Assembly: GCA_015680685.1 (NCBI GenBank)
Contig: MNCI01034058.1
Coordinates: 590,748 to 651,474, forward strand
Length of the DNA: 60,727 bases
DNA from: Gnetum montanum
Lineage: Eukaryota; Streptophyta; Gnetopsida; Gnetales; Gnetaceae
Direction: 5' to 3'
A program made the translations under genes and the position numbers. Below are positions 41,650 through 53,712 of the stretch, one piece after another. The notes beneath the pieces were generated by a model. It was not told the origin of the DNA, made no database searches, and saw only the letters and a program-made list of their open reading frames with translations. Positions within the stretch are counted from its first letter, which is position 1. Every line of letters starts with the position of its first letter.

Positions 41650-43616
41650 GGGATCAATTGTTAGTAAGGTTATTTAATAAAATTAAATTCTCTTATACCT
41701 TACTCATTACCTTTTATGAATTTTAAAATTTAATTACTTAGTGTGAGTTCAGAGTTAGAAATTTTTCAAGGAAATTCCCTAAAAGTTTTAATGTCAAATC
41801 CAATTTGATGAGGTAACTCTAATAATTATTTTCATGATTTGGGTGAAGGAATAAAATTAGTTTGGCATAAGTTCTTAGCATTTCTTAAGACCACTTACCC
41901 CTATGATATCCTTCGAGCAACAGCAAATTTCAAAAATGTTATGCACAAATCGAAGTGTACCCCTCTCCCACGATTGAGTTAAAAACTCTAGGTTTAAGTA
42001 CGTTCAATCAAAAGAAAAATTGGAGTGTTAACAAGTGAGATATTGATGGTTAAATGGTAGGTGTGCAAAGTGTGAAAAATCATGAAAGAAAATTGCAACA
42101 ACTACCCTCACGTGAACAATTGAAAATGATGTCTACACGCATGGGGGAACCCATATATATAGGTTTTGTTAATGTGATATCACGTACACAATAGCACGGA
42201 CCTGATATCGCATCAGACCCAATATCAAGTACTCGATATCACGTCCCTTCCAAAATAGGGTACTTAGTAAAATTGATAAATTTTCAAGTTTTCATGGTCA
42301 CAAATGAAGGATTGGAGGTAGATTTGAAAGATCTGGGGTAATGTTAAGTGGACATTAAGGCATAAAAAGTGTAATAAAGTGAAATTATACAGTGAAGTTC
42401 TTCAATAGGGTGAGGAAAAAGGACATGTAGTGGTGCAAAGGAACATTTGGGTTGAAATGGATAAAGAAAAGAATAAATTTGATGATGTAGTACTTGGAGG
42501 GTATAAGATGATGTGGTGGTGTGCATCAAGTAAAAATTACAAAAGTCACACAAGTGGGTCTTTCCCAAAGTAGGTTCCAACCTATCATGCCCTTGCATAA
42601 CCACACCTTAAAATGTCTGTCAGCACTAGAAGGATTAAATGTAATCTGCACCAGTGCAACAAAACACACACATGTTAAATGCCACCACGATGAGGTATGA
42701 ATTCTATGCCACACAAGACATAAGTTAGAAATACTTGGATAGTGGGATGAGAGGAATTGTAGAAGGAATTATAGAGATTGGGATGTGAGGTAACTTACCC
42801 TAGGCACAATGAATCCAAAGTGCTGTGCATGATTAAGGTACCATTAGCCTTTCTCTCCAAGATCAAAACCAAGTCCATACCTCTAATTAGTGATATTGCA
42901 TTATTTCATCTCGATGATAGACAATCATAAGAGCATCATGATAGCAAGGTGTATGATCACTTGGTGTTTTGTGCAAGGGAAGAGTGATTTGAATTTCTCT
43001 ATGGTACATTCTTCTTAAGCTTTTCTTCCCTTTTTTTCTTTTTAGTCACTTTTGCAATTTGTCTTTTCAAAAGGAAATCTAGAGAAGCTACCAACCTTCA
43101 GGCATGGGTGCATGTCTTTCCAATGGCACCCTCTAGAACAGCATTAAGTTCCTTTATTAAGTTTCTTTATCATAACTCTTACTCCCATTTTTTGTTAGAT
43201 CTATAAGGAACTTAGTATAACCATGCTGCATGACAACACATATAGATGTCACCAAAGAGAATCCACAAGTCCCCTTGATGTCACACCCTAGCCATTCCCT
43301 CTTAGTCCATCACTCTTTTCTCTAGGCATAATGAGTGCAAAGTTACTATAAGTTTTAATGATAACAAAAATATCATCGTACCTAGAGTAAAACCTCTTAT
43401 TAATAGAATGGGTGGGTGGATGTTGTGGGCTCACTATCCAAATAATTTATCCCTTGTGACTTGATAGCATAGAACAACACCTCAACCGATAGGTCACATG
43501 GGTATTTAATTCATAGATGAGATCATTATCAAAAATATAAAATGAAAAATTAAAAAATGAAAAATTAGAAAACAAAAAATTGTAAAACCAAAGAAAAGAA
43601 AAAACATTTACTAATT
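41650..43616. other. Element F internal region without gene, with promoter-like block
   Basis: No coding region was recognised. The notable part is the GATATC/TATA block at 42150-42245. Confidence 0.5.
42150..42245 (-). promoter_or_regulatory. Internal promoter-like block of element F
   Basis: On the minus strand there are repeated GATATC palindromes (with GTACTTGATATTGGG, GCGATATCAGG, ACGTGATATCAC), then TATATATA at about 42154-42161. The element's LTR has the same order: GATATC cluster, then TATAAATA. The accessory gene begins about 770 bp downstream at 41378. Confidence 0.55.
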
Positions 43617-45470
43617 CTACTTGTTAGAATGGGGGATATCCCCCATGACTAAACCTTTGATCATGGTGAGAATTAATAAATGGAAAGTTTGGATCCATGC
43701 ATGTCGAAAATATTGGGGTTTGGTCATATCCAAACCACTAGGTGTCTTTTGGAGTGGTGGTAGGAATGTTTCCAATTTGGATTTATAGGCTTGATTAAAG
43801 TAATGATAGTGGGGTAGATTATAAAATGTGGTCATGTGATAAGAAGTTGACCCACTATGGCACCTGTGACCATAAGATGGTATGCAAGGATCGATATGTC
43901 TCCCCATGTGGTTATATTCATTAGGCCACATGGTTGTTGGAGTGTTGATTGGTGGCCTGGATAAGCTAGCATGAGGCATTAAGTTCAAAGAGGAAGGTGC
44001 ATCGTAGTGTTGGGCTTGTGCTGAGTTGGAGAATGCAGTGATTTCAGAACCATGCGATCTCTTTCTATGGCCATGCCTAAAGAAAGGACACTTCCAACAA
44101 TGTGGGGGATTCCCACTACTATTGATAGTAGTAGCACAAGTAATGTTTGTTGGTTGGTGCGGTGGTGCAAAACCTTCTGGTACAACTGGGACGATGTAGA
44201 AGGAGGTAAAGGATGAGACTATTGAAAGAAAGGAGAAGTGTAAGGAACATGAGGTGGTGATTTCATGGGAGAGGACATGGTTTGATGATATTCAAGAGAA
44301 TGATAATGATGAGGTGACACAGAGGATGTTGATCTAGTTGTAGAAATAGGGTGTTGAACATAATAAGGACTTGGTGTCAGGGCATATGAATGGTGAGGCT
44401 AGTTTGGTGATGGTCTCCCCCACAACTGGGGGTTTTTCCACTATGGTTCAGCATAGTACTTCTATATGAAATTTGAATGTAGCATTCTTCCCCAATGCTC
44501 ATGTATATATGACAAGATTGGGCATTGGCCTTTGGGATGATCGTATAGGCAAACATCACATTGATACTTTTGATTCGTAGTTGGGCCCCTATCCTTATTT
44601 CCTTTAGCCCTTTTTTCTAATTGTCGAATGGTATTTTGTCCTATTTCTCAGTTTGGCATCCTCTGTTTGTTCTAGTTTTTAGAGTGATTTGTCATGGTTT
44701 TACCTCTGATGATGTTTTCATATTCTCTACATTTTTCATGTACCCACTCTGTCATCTTATTAATCTTTGCCTCGATTTCATCTAGTGATTTTAGTACTTT
44801 CAAAGATGAGGATGTTTCCACCTCCTCAAGGTGAGTTGATTTCTCCTCTACATGATTATGGACCTTCATTACTTTACAAGTTTTCTCCTATTGAGATCTT
44901 TAAACATTCTCCCATTTGGATATCTCTCCTTCTTCTTTTTCTACCCACTTAATAAGCTCTTGGAATTGGTGGGTTCATAGTTCATATAGTTGACCTGGGG
45001 CATACATCCCTAGGGTCTCCCTTGTTTCATTATGGAGCCCATCCATGATGTGACACATTAGCCATTCCTCGGAGAATGCATGATCTAGGCATTTTTTTAA
45101 CAACAAATAATATCTTTCTAAGGCCATGTTTAAAGGTTCATGTTGCCCTTGTTTCCACTCTTGGATTTGTCTCCTCAAGGCTGACACTCTTGCACAGGTT
45201 TGATATCTTTCATTGAAGAGTTCTACCATTGTGGACCAATGGCAAATTTTTTTTAGCTTTAAAGACCTATACCATACTTTTTCTTGTCCAATGAATGTCA
45301 TAGAAAAGAGCTTAAGTCTTTGCCACCCATTATCAATGTTTTTCCATGCACAGGCATCATAGAAGGCTTGTAAATGGTGTTGCAAATCTAAATCATAGCC
45401 TCCTAAGAACTTGGAAAATTTGTTTAAATCATTAGGCTCATAGTGGCCATCAAGAATTCATCTTCACTAA
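43617..45470 (-). pseudogene. Gag of element F
   Basis: The capsid-like part (45385-44975) reads KLFSMTFIGQEKVWYRSLK, WSTMVELFNERYQTC and LLKKCLDHAFSEEWLMCHIM, the pattern of the plant Ty3/gypsy retrotransposon Gag domain (F...L...A..W...L....I.sW......F...Y). Next is a Glu/Lys-rich helix (44869-44672). A zinc-knuckle-like CDVCLYDHPKGQC lies at about 44520-44560 (C-x2-C-x3-H-x4-C). A Pro/His/Tyr-rich tail (44185-43617) follows. Frames are broken between parts. Confidence 0.7.
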
Positions 45471-46042
45471 ATAAGTTGGGGATTGGTGAGTTGGGATGAT
45501 GTTGTCTTTTTTCATGTTGGCATTCCTAATTTTTCCCGTGGATTCAATTTTTATTTCTACGTCGAACCCTTGAGGAATAGTCATCCATGTTACACCCTAA
45601 CATTGAAAGAGTAGAGGAAGAGAAAGAATTAGAAGGCTCTTCATGACTTTTGTAAGTCTCCCAATCATCCTCTAATGTACTCTTGCTAACCATTGAGAAG
45701 GTCTGAGGCTTCACGAGCCTCCTCGTTCTATCAGATGTCCCATCTTCACTAGAGGTATCTAAGTTGAATGAAAAGAGTCCTTGAGTATCATTGGGGTGTC
45801 CATGAATGTATGAAACACCTGCATAAGATTGCGTACTCCAAACTTCTTCTTCATCATAAATTTCGTTGGTTCTTCAATGAATTTCCTCGATAGTTACTGT
45901 GTTATCATTGTCTTGTGATAGAAACATTATTGTAAATTGTATGTGAATTAATTGAATTTAATTTCTTTTGTCTAAAATATATATCATTAATACCTTAATA
46001 TAACAATCTTATATGATATAACTAATCTAGATAACTAGCACC
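45471..46042. other. Leader and Gag N-terminal remnant of element F
   Basis: This stretch lies between the capsid-like part and the primer site. A Ser/Glu-rich minus-strand reading (around 45590-45900) is probably the decayed Gag N-terminus. Confidence 0.4.
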
Positions 46043-46061
46043 ATCCCCAGCAACAACACCA
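46043..46061 (-). other. Primer-binding site of element F (tRNA-Asp type)
   Basis: TGGTGTTGTTGCTGGGGAT follows the 5' LTR by one base. The usual tRNA-Asp site of Athila-type elements is TGGCGCCGTTGCCGGGGAT. The four differences are all C to T, as expected from decay of methylated cytosines. Confidence 0.75.
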
Positions 46062-46062
46062 A

Positions 46063-46911
46063 TGATGAGTGGTGAGGTACCCCTATGCTCAACCATATAA
46101 ATATGAGCATGTACTTGTGATCTACTTGAACTCTACAAATGGACTAGTTGTGGCACCTAGATAGTTACACATTGATCACAGTTTGCTATCTTCCCACCTG
46201 GACTAGTATTTGCTTTGTCATGTATGGTTTAGTCCAAAGTGAGATGTATGATGTGATTTCTAATACTATGCTACTTCTAAAGACAATGAGAAATAACTTG
46301 AGTAAACTAATAGAAAATGGAAAATAAAATCTAAGCTAGCCTAAGTGTGATGAGCATCCATCCTTAATCATCCATACTCATCTTGGACTTCGTGTACTAC
46401 TTCTGGGATTACCAAGTGCACATCACTCAAAGCACTACTTGATATGCTACTAGGTTACCACGTAGTGATACTTAAATGTCCATAAATAAGATGTACTCAT
46501 TCCACATTAATAATAGGAATAGTAAATGATGATAAATAAATATTAACTAAAAAAATAATAAATAATAAATAATAATTAAATAATTAAAAACTAAGTGAAT
46601 GTTGCAATGATGAAGTAATCTCGATCTTTATTGCTGATTGTGTGCATGTCCAAGTACGTCACACTCGAACAAAGGTTCCATAAAATTACAAGCATCACAC
46701 TATGGGCATGCACTTGGGAAAGGAACTGAAAGCTAGCTAAAAACTGACAAAAATACTCAACCCTAAAGAGTTACCAAATACCTCCTTCCTATGCACCTAA
46801 GTGTTATATTTATAGGCTAACACAAGAATCATGATATCGTGTATAGGATATTGTACCCTAGCTGCAATATCATGTACCCAATATTGGGGCTTCACAAACC
46901 ATGATTCATCA
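46063..46911 (-). repeat. 5' LTR of element F
   Basis: It pairs with 37853-38697. It starts TGATGAATCATGG on the minus strand and has TATAAATA at 46807-46814. Differences from the other LTR are mostly C/T and G/A. Confidence 0.88.
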
Positions 46912-48160
46912 AAATGGAAAGAGGTTATATTGTGAATTACCTATGAAGGAAAGGGTATTTTTCTTATGTTTATGATGGGTGACTTGTTAGTGGAAGAATG
47001 TTGTGTTGCGGTTGCTGCAGAAGAGCCACACCACTGGGCTAAATCTAGTCTTGACCATATTTATGAAGGTTACTATGTTAACAAAAACATGGCTACACCT
47101 TATTAATCAATAGAAGCTGAGAATAGAACAAACTAAATAATGAAAGCTTCAGATGAACAACACAAAGGCAAACACACTATTCCAATTCACTCTTAGTCCA
47201 ATAGGAGGATATGGGCTACCAGTGGAAAGGATTTTAATATTCATAGCCTTCCATATTCAATGTTGATAATTTGGGAAATCCATGATTATGGTCAATCTAA
47301 GTAAAAAAATCCTTAAAGAGATGGAGTAGGATCCAAAACTAACAATGCCACTAGGCCTAGGTATTTTAGCAAGCAAAGGTGTGACCACCAAAGAGATCAT
47401 TGAAGGAGAGAAAGCTATCATGGCTCTACCAATTCATCATCTTCCTCATCATCCTCATCATCAATCTCTAACAAGAATAAACATAGATGAGAAGGAATAG
47501 TCCAAGACCAATAAGAAGATAGAGATGATAGAAGACATTATGATAGGCATCTTGATCAATATCAAGGTGAAGATAGAAATATAAATCAATATGATACCAA
47601 ATGTAGAGATTAAAACAAAGATATGGAGCATAGAAGGAGATATGATAGAGAACACAAAAGAGACCATAATGGTAGAGAAAATAGGATTGCGATTATGACT
47701 ATGATACATATAATGATGAGTAGGATGAACTCTTGTTGGCTACACAAAGCATGATTTAAATAAATGAAGCAATACGAATATCTCATAGGCATTAAAGGAA
47801 AAGTTGAACTTAACATGAATTAGGACCATCACCCAAAGCCATAATTTTCATCCCACTAAGTGAGATCTTAAGAGGGTCATTGGATAATGAAAGCATAATC
47901 TCTTTGAGTGGCTACATCTAGGAAATGACTTAACATGAATAACATCCAAAAATTTAAATGATGCTACAATTATGATTTATAGCATAATTTTCAAGGCTTT
48001 CATAATTCCTATGCATTGCAAAACATAGAGAACAAATTATAGAAGCTTAAGCTCTTTTCAAGAATGCTCATCAAGGAAGCAGAAAGTTGGTATAGGTCAT
48101 TGTAACTAGATGTAATCCATAGGTGATTTACAATACTTAAGCTTCTCAATGAGAAGTACT
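46912..48160. other. Right flank of element F, decayed sequence
   Basis: No intact gene. A plus-strand reading near 46980-47420 has stretches such as GDLLVEECCVAVAAEEPHHW with stops. An acidic run appears on the minus strand at 47430-47470 (EIDDEDDEEDDE). The family is not recognised. Confidence 0.35.
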
Positions 48161-49135
48161 AAATATATTCTAGAGTATCCAACTTGAGAAAATAAATCCA
48201 AGGATGGAAGCAAGGGAACCACAAGTTCTTTGATGGGAAGTTGGAAAGATACTATTCTTTATTACATCAATTTCTAAGCCATGATTTTTGTCAAGAAAAA
48301 GTAGCTTCATCACATCATAGATGGGCTTCACAATAGAACAAGGGAGATCTTTGGGATTTATGCCCAAGGGAAATTACTAAAACTTAGAGTTCATCAAATC
48401 TATAGGTTGATTGAGAAAGTGGATAAGGAAGAAGAAGAGCATTAAATGAGGCCATGCTTCCTATCCTTCCTCTAAGAATGAGGTGTGGATGAAGAGGTTG
48501 ATCTAGGATATTCTTCATCCTAGCTTCTTTGATCTATAGATGAATGTGTTGTTGCATATTTTCTTGCTCCATAATGACCTTTGCTATCTATTTAGCTTCT
48601 TCATCCTCTAGTTAAATTGGAAAATTCAAGTTAGGAAGAAAGGATGGTAAATCATTAGTGCACTCATATTATGTCATGAGATTAAATGTGTCTAGTGTTA
48701 GAAGATAGCTTAGATCCCACTTGACACAAGCTAGTTTGTAGTCCTTAGGCTTAATCCTCCTAAAAATCCTTAATTTCTTCTTAATCCATCAATTTCTAGA
48801 CCTTAGAGGAGCTTGAAGTAGATGATGATGCCATAACAATAACGATTGAAATTATGTATCTTTACAATGCTATTACTAGTGTGCCAATTCATCCCTGCTA
48901 ATAGGTTTGCACTTGAAAAAGAAGATGTGAAGTTTTGGTTTTAAAGAGAATTTTTAAGTCATAGAGATCAATGTAACATCAATTTTTTCTACATAGCATG
49001 TCAATGAGAGTTAATGAAGAAAAATAAAGCAACTACATTAGAGTTTTAAAAAATCAATGTAATGTTTCTATTTTGATACAACATGTCAATAATACTTGAA
49101 AAAAGTATAGAAGAAACAAAATGTAAAAACATAAG
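48161..49135 (-). mobile_element. Element E, internal unit 1 (left part, split by D)
   Basis: The region matches 57934-58920 nearly throughout (for example the AACTTGAGAAAATAAATCCA block at 48181 and 57952). It resumes at 57662 after element D. A short minus-strand frame (48170-48367) is in the same place as a broken one in unit 2. The unit has no pol, so this is a small non-autonomous LTR element. Confidence 0.7.
49131..49135. repeat. Target-site duplication of element D (left)
   Basis: ATAAG directly precedes D's left LTR. ATAAG follows its right LTR at 57662-57666. Confidence 0.85.
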
Positions 49136-50715
49136 TGTACTAATTGAAATCGTCGATGTAAGGCTGGAAGGTAAACAAAAATACCAAAAGATCATCGGAC
49201 AAGCACAACTGACCCTACCTTCGCGTTAGGGCAAGCTGGAAAAGAAAAATGACGGCAGTGTGCCTTGAATGTTCTACACACAAATAAACCAAGGACTTCC
49301 CCAAACATAAGCTATGGCTAGCACTGTGGTTATCATAATTGATGACGTAAAAAATGTAAATAGTGACACACGAAATGTAAGTAGAGCATATACAGAACTG
49401 TATTGTAAACAAAGCATAAATAAAGAAAATAATGTAAATGGAAGGCAATAGTGAACTGTATTATATTGTTTAACAAGAATGTGCACTGGTCAAAGTGTAG
49501 TTGTGTGTGTGGATGGCAAGTCAAGTGCTAAGCCCCTAGAGTGATTTGTTACAGGTGCTTGGATGCTATGAGTCTCGTGTGCCTGAGTGTCCAAGGTTTC
49601 TGGTCGATGCTTCCTAAGCCATCAACCTTTAAAATTGCCAACTTTTTTATGTCAATTGCCCCTTGGTTTATGTGAATGGATGGGGTATTTATAAGGTTTT
49701 GGCTAAGCTCAGAAATGGAACCCATAGATGGATCAATGGCTAAGAAATGAGAGGAAAATGGATCATGTGACACGTGTCCAATGGACAGCTGTATGTGAGT
49801 TGGATGTCTGTGGGCAAGCTATGTTTTTGACCAGGTGCATTGTATCTTACAGCATGTGCTGGCTTACTCAAGCTAGCTTACGCTCATGGATTGGAGTGTA
49901 AGAGCTTGAAAAGCTTATAAATGGTGAAAATTTACAAAGAAAATCAAGAGGGATTGACTCCGGGTCGCTTGAAACTTCTCGGTCCCCGAATTGACTATTG
50001 CAAGATGTCAATTAAAGTGGTTCTATGGCTGTTTGAGGAATCTCTGCTTCACCAGGACTCCCAACATGAGTTGATTTGGTCCTGGCATGTCCTCAGCATG
50101 TGTTTGGAGTGCTTTTGTCTGGGCATGATCAGTACTCATGCTGATGAATAGTACTCACGCTGCCAGCGTGACCTCAACATGAGTGAGTTGAAAGTGACAA
50201 ATTTTACACTAAATTTTGATTTTTTGAAGCCTACTCTTGAGTGAAATAGTTGCCTAACTGTGTGTAACCCTGAGAGTTATCTGTAAGTCAAATACTAAGG
50301 TTGATTGTGACTTGTTTTAAGCCACTTCTGGCAGCTCATGGTGCACTCACATTGTCAGCATGTCCACAGTGTGAGCTATAGTGTGAGTGATAAAAACTTA
50401 CAATTTTCGACCTGAAATCTGGGATTTTGGAGGCTGGGACTGGAGGTTGTTAACAATGAACCCTAAGGATGAGTTGCACCTTGGAAGTCAGATCATTTTG
50501 ACTCAGTTTTGAGGCTTTCAGAGTTGGTCATGCTGGACTCACGCTGCCAACGTGTGTGCAGCATGAGTGTGAAAATCTACATAATTTCCAGCATGAGTTG
50601 CCTAGGACAACCTAGTGTGAGTGCCTTGCCTTAGTCAAATTTTGCTTCCCGAAGGCTCAAGAGGCTCTGAGTTATTCTTGTTTCAAAGTGTTAGGCCAAA
50701 ATTTGTGGTCTTTCA
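49136..50715 (-). repeat. 3' LTR of element D
   Basis: A 1580-bp LTR from TGAAAGACCACAAATTTTGG (50715) to ...AATTAGTACA (49136). TATAAATA is at 49686-49693. U3 contains many CACGCTG/CAGCGTGAGTG motifs. It pairs with 56052-57661. Confidence 0.88.
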
Positions 50716-50769
50716 TTTGTCCCTCTTTGTTGATATCTGGAGGAATCCACTTAAGAGGCATCGACAAAG
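50716..50769 (-). other. Polypurine tract and stem-loop of element D
   Basis: On the minus strand the tract AACAAAGAGGGACAAA precedes the LTR start. CTTTGTCGATGC and GATATCAACAAAG form a weaker version of the hairpin seen in A and B. Confidence 0.65.
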
Positions 50770-51879
50770 AAGTATAAAACACCATGATCAACCAAGTACC
50801 AAGCATTGTCCATCGATCCTTGGCTAGGCATCATCGCACTGTGTTCAAAAGTACTTGGGATTGAGGAAGTGCAGTTCAAGATGCAAGGGGATTGGTTGAA
50901 ACTAGGAAAATCAAGAGTTGATTAAGGGTTATAATTACTGTTGGAATTGTGGGAGAGGAATGCTCTCACGTGAACAAGCCATGTTTCTGGTCCTTGTCAA
51001 TAGCCAGTGTTTAGCAAACTCAAAACCAGAACATAGGAGGTGCATTCTTTGTAGAAACGGGACTCTTGTGGAGTGTTTACAGTAGCCCATTGTAAATAGC
51101 CAAAGCCACATGATGATGTGCAACATGATCTTTTGAGACATGAGTGTAACTATCTTTCTAAGACGATTGCCTTCTCGCCTAGGGCTTGTATGAGAAGAGC
51201 CAATGGTTTTTGGTCAATGATGTCCACAGGGTCATGGAGACCTTTTCTATGCATTTTTCTCTTTAATAATTTTTTTCCTTTTTATTTTCTTTCTTTTTTG
51301 GTGTATTTTTCTTTTATTTTTATTTTTTTGGAAGAGCTTACTTTCAGTGCTATGCTCATGCTCATGTGTTTGCATTTGTATCATGTACTGTGTACTGTGT
51401 TTTGCATTACAACTGCTTAGAGAATCACAGTGTGCAATAGTGTATCAAGAGTTTTAGTTTAAGTAGAATGTATCAAGGGGGTGTAATTGAATAGGATAAG
51501 GGGAACATGACGAGGAATAGGGAATGCATTAGGAGTGGAGAATGTACTTATGAACGAATTGATTAACCCAATTGCGGGTGTTGGGAAGAATGTGATACCT
51601 TGTCATCATGATGAAGTGCATCTATGCGCGAACGCCTCAGGCGTGTCATCCTACAAACACAACTTCAAAGAGACAAGAAAACTACAAATGATTTAGTTAA
51701 CTAAGCACTTTAAACTTGAAAACAACCCAGGAGATGGATTCCCCATGTGTAATTCCAAAGTAGACAGAAAAGTGTCAGCTTCATTTGGGTCCATGAGATA
51801 AATTGTGTAGCAATTTTTTGTGGAATAGGTACAATCAATTGTAGCAACATATCTTTTCAAGTATTGATTGGTCATTGAT
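50770..51879. other. 3' untranslated region of element D
   Basis: No gene was recognised. A T-rich stretch occurs at 51260-51330. Confidence 0.55.
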
Positions 51880-52170
51880 GATGTTGCCAGTTTATAGTCT
51901 TAGCAAACTGTTACAGGTTAGTTTTGCATCATAACCCTTTGGACGGTGCCAATTTAGCGTCGTAGCGGATGGTACAGTGCTAGTTTATAATCATAGCGAA
52001 CTGTGAAGAGGCAAACCAGTTTATCATATTAGTGGATTTTGGATGCTATTTTTATGTCACGGTGAACAAACGTAGTAGTTTAGCATCATACTGGATGGAG
52101 CTCTCTAGTGTTGGTTTATTGTCATGACTCCAAGACTGTCTGTGCTAGTTTATAGTCATAGCGGGCTGTG
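51880..52170 (-). repeat. TAAACTGGCA minisatellite, type 1 (element D)
   Basis: On the minus strand, eight or so degenerate copies with cores such as GACTATAAACTGGCA and GACGCTAAATTGGCA. This equals the array downstream of pol in A and B. Confidence 0.85.
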
Positions 52171-52324
52171 TTTACCTTACTTGTGTAAGGTGTGATGTGG
52201 CATGTGTGGTCATGCTGTGTGCCTGTAAGATCCTACAAAAATCAACTAGGAAGAAAACAACATCAAGTGACACCTGTCATAAACAGAGTTAAAATGTATG
52301 AATGAAAGAAAAGTAATGCAAAAA

Positions 52325-52385
52325 GTGGTAGTTTTAGGCCGTTCCGGGCCGTAAGCTGGTTTAAGGCCTTTTCGGGCCATGTATT
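52325..52385 (-). repeat. TAAACT-core minisatellite, type 2 (element D)
   Basis: Two copies on the minus strand: GGCCCGAAAAGGCCTTAAAC and GGCCCGGAACGGCCTAAAAC. The consensus is the same as in A (2757-3006). Confidence 0.8.
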
Positions 52386-52662
52386 TTTGTATTTTTATGT
52401 GTTTTAAACTATGTAAACTAAGTTGACGAATGTGTAAATAAAGAAAAATGTGTGATCTAAGTAAGTGGCCAAAATGTAAACGCATAGGCTAGTGCAATGT
52501 AAACAAAAGTTGAAAATGCATGTCAAGTGGAGGCAAAGGGTAGGCAGGCATCCACATTTTTGACCAAGGGAAATTATTGGTCATGTAGTTGCTTCCTAAA
52601 TAGGCATGGATTAGAGAGCATGTAGGGATTAGGAGCCCCAAGGGGCTGTTGGCTTCAACCAC

Positions 52663-53634
52663 TCATTCGGGTGTGTTAGCCATAGTCGTTGCATTGGTTA
52701 TCGTAGGTGTACCACCAAGAAACTCTTCTTCTAAAACTTGCGCCATGTCTAAGTCATGGATAGTTGAAGAGGAAGCATTATCACTATGGATGATAACTTG
52801 ATCACCTTCGTATGGAAGGTGGATTTCTTGGTGGATGGGAGAGGAGATGGTCCTTAGTTGGGCTAGCCAAGGCCTACCTAGAATCATGTGGTAGTCTGGC
52901 ATCTTGTCGATGATTGTAAAGTTTGCAAACATGGGGTGCTAGTCCCCTATCATGAAGGTGATGTGGATTGTGCCTTTAATGGCTACGCATGCTCCATTGA
53001 AGGAGTTTAGAGACTCGATTTCGGTCGATTGAATGTTGTGCGTTAGGCCTAGTCATTTGATGACAGAGTGTGCAACAACATTTTCTACTGCACCATCATC
53101 GATGTGTACTCTGCGTACTGTGTATTTTTCGATGCTTACACTAGTGTTCAATAGTGCATGTGTGACCTCCCCTTGTTTGGAGTCGATCTTGACATCATTG
53201 TTGTGGAAGGTTAGAGTTGTTGTATTTGTGTCTTGTGGTACAGGGGATGTAATGGCTACGTGAATGGCATCTTCAGTTGGAGACATGTTTTCAGTAGAAG
53301 GGATGGAGGCAAGCATGTGTGCTAGTGCTTGGTGATGCTCTGGTGATGTTAAGATGAGGTTGAGCAAGGTAGGCGTTACATTCTTATGTTTTAATGCATT
53401 GTGTGCATGAGATAGTACGTCTACGAGGTTGTCGTTTATGTTTGTTGTGGTGGGAGCCTCCTCTATTATATGAGTCGTAATGTAGAGCTCTTGTGGAGGG
53501 GAAATGCATAAGGGTTGTTGTTTAGTGGGCCTAGGGGTTGGTGACTTGGGTTGCCACTGCTTGTATGTGGCCAAGTTGCTAGAACTTGGACTTGGTGTGG
53601 GTGTCACCAGAGCGACTTGTGTGTTTAACATCAC
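52663..53634 (-). pseudogene. Protease of element D
   Basis: The frame has VSIEKYTVRRVHIDDGAVEN then VVAHSVIK, matching the active-site strand VHVDDGAATNVIS of element C. After a stop near 53050 it continues with MFANFTIIDKMPDYHMILGR, PWLAQLRTISSPIHQEIHLP and a tail that ends EEEFLGGTPTIT. DDGA replaces the usual DSG/DGG, as in C, so it is a family trait and not damage. The stop shows this copy is dead. Confidence 0.75.
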
Positions 53635-53712
53635 GATGGATGATGGCTAGCAGTTTAACATCGTACCAGATGGGTTTTTAGATGTTGCCTTTATGATGAA
53701 GGATCTCTTGCT

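Larger units (their letters stand above)
37853..46911 (-). mobile_element. Element F: complete Athila-like, non-autonomous LTR retrotransposon
   Basis: Two LTRs of about 845 bp in the same orientation enclose 7.4 kb. LTR ends are TGATGA/TCATCA. AAAT flanks both sides, a 4-bp target duplication. The primer site next to the right LTR resembles that of tRNA-Asp elements. Inside, minus-strand gag is recognisable, but I find no protease, RT or integrase. A separate downstream gene (39.1-41.4 kb) replaces pol. The element therefore needed enzymes from elsewhere. Confidence 0.8.

Noticed and set aside
46980-47420. Possible Ty1/copia gag-pre-integrase relic (GDLLVEECCVAV ... HHW)
   Set aside because: The resemblance is loose, the frame has stops, and continuity with 37480-37850 across element F could not be shown.
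51240-51340. T-rich stretch as a possible LINE/SINE tail
   Set aside because: It lies in the 3' UTR of element D with no LINE or SINE sequence and no flanking duplication.
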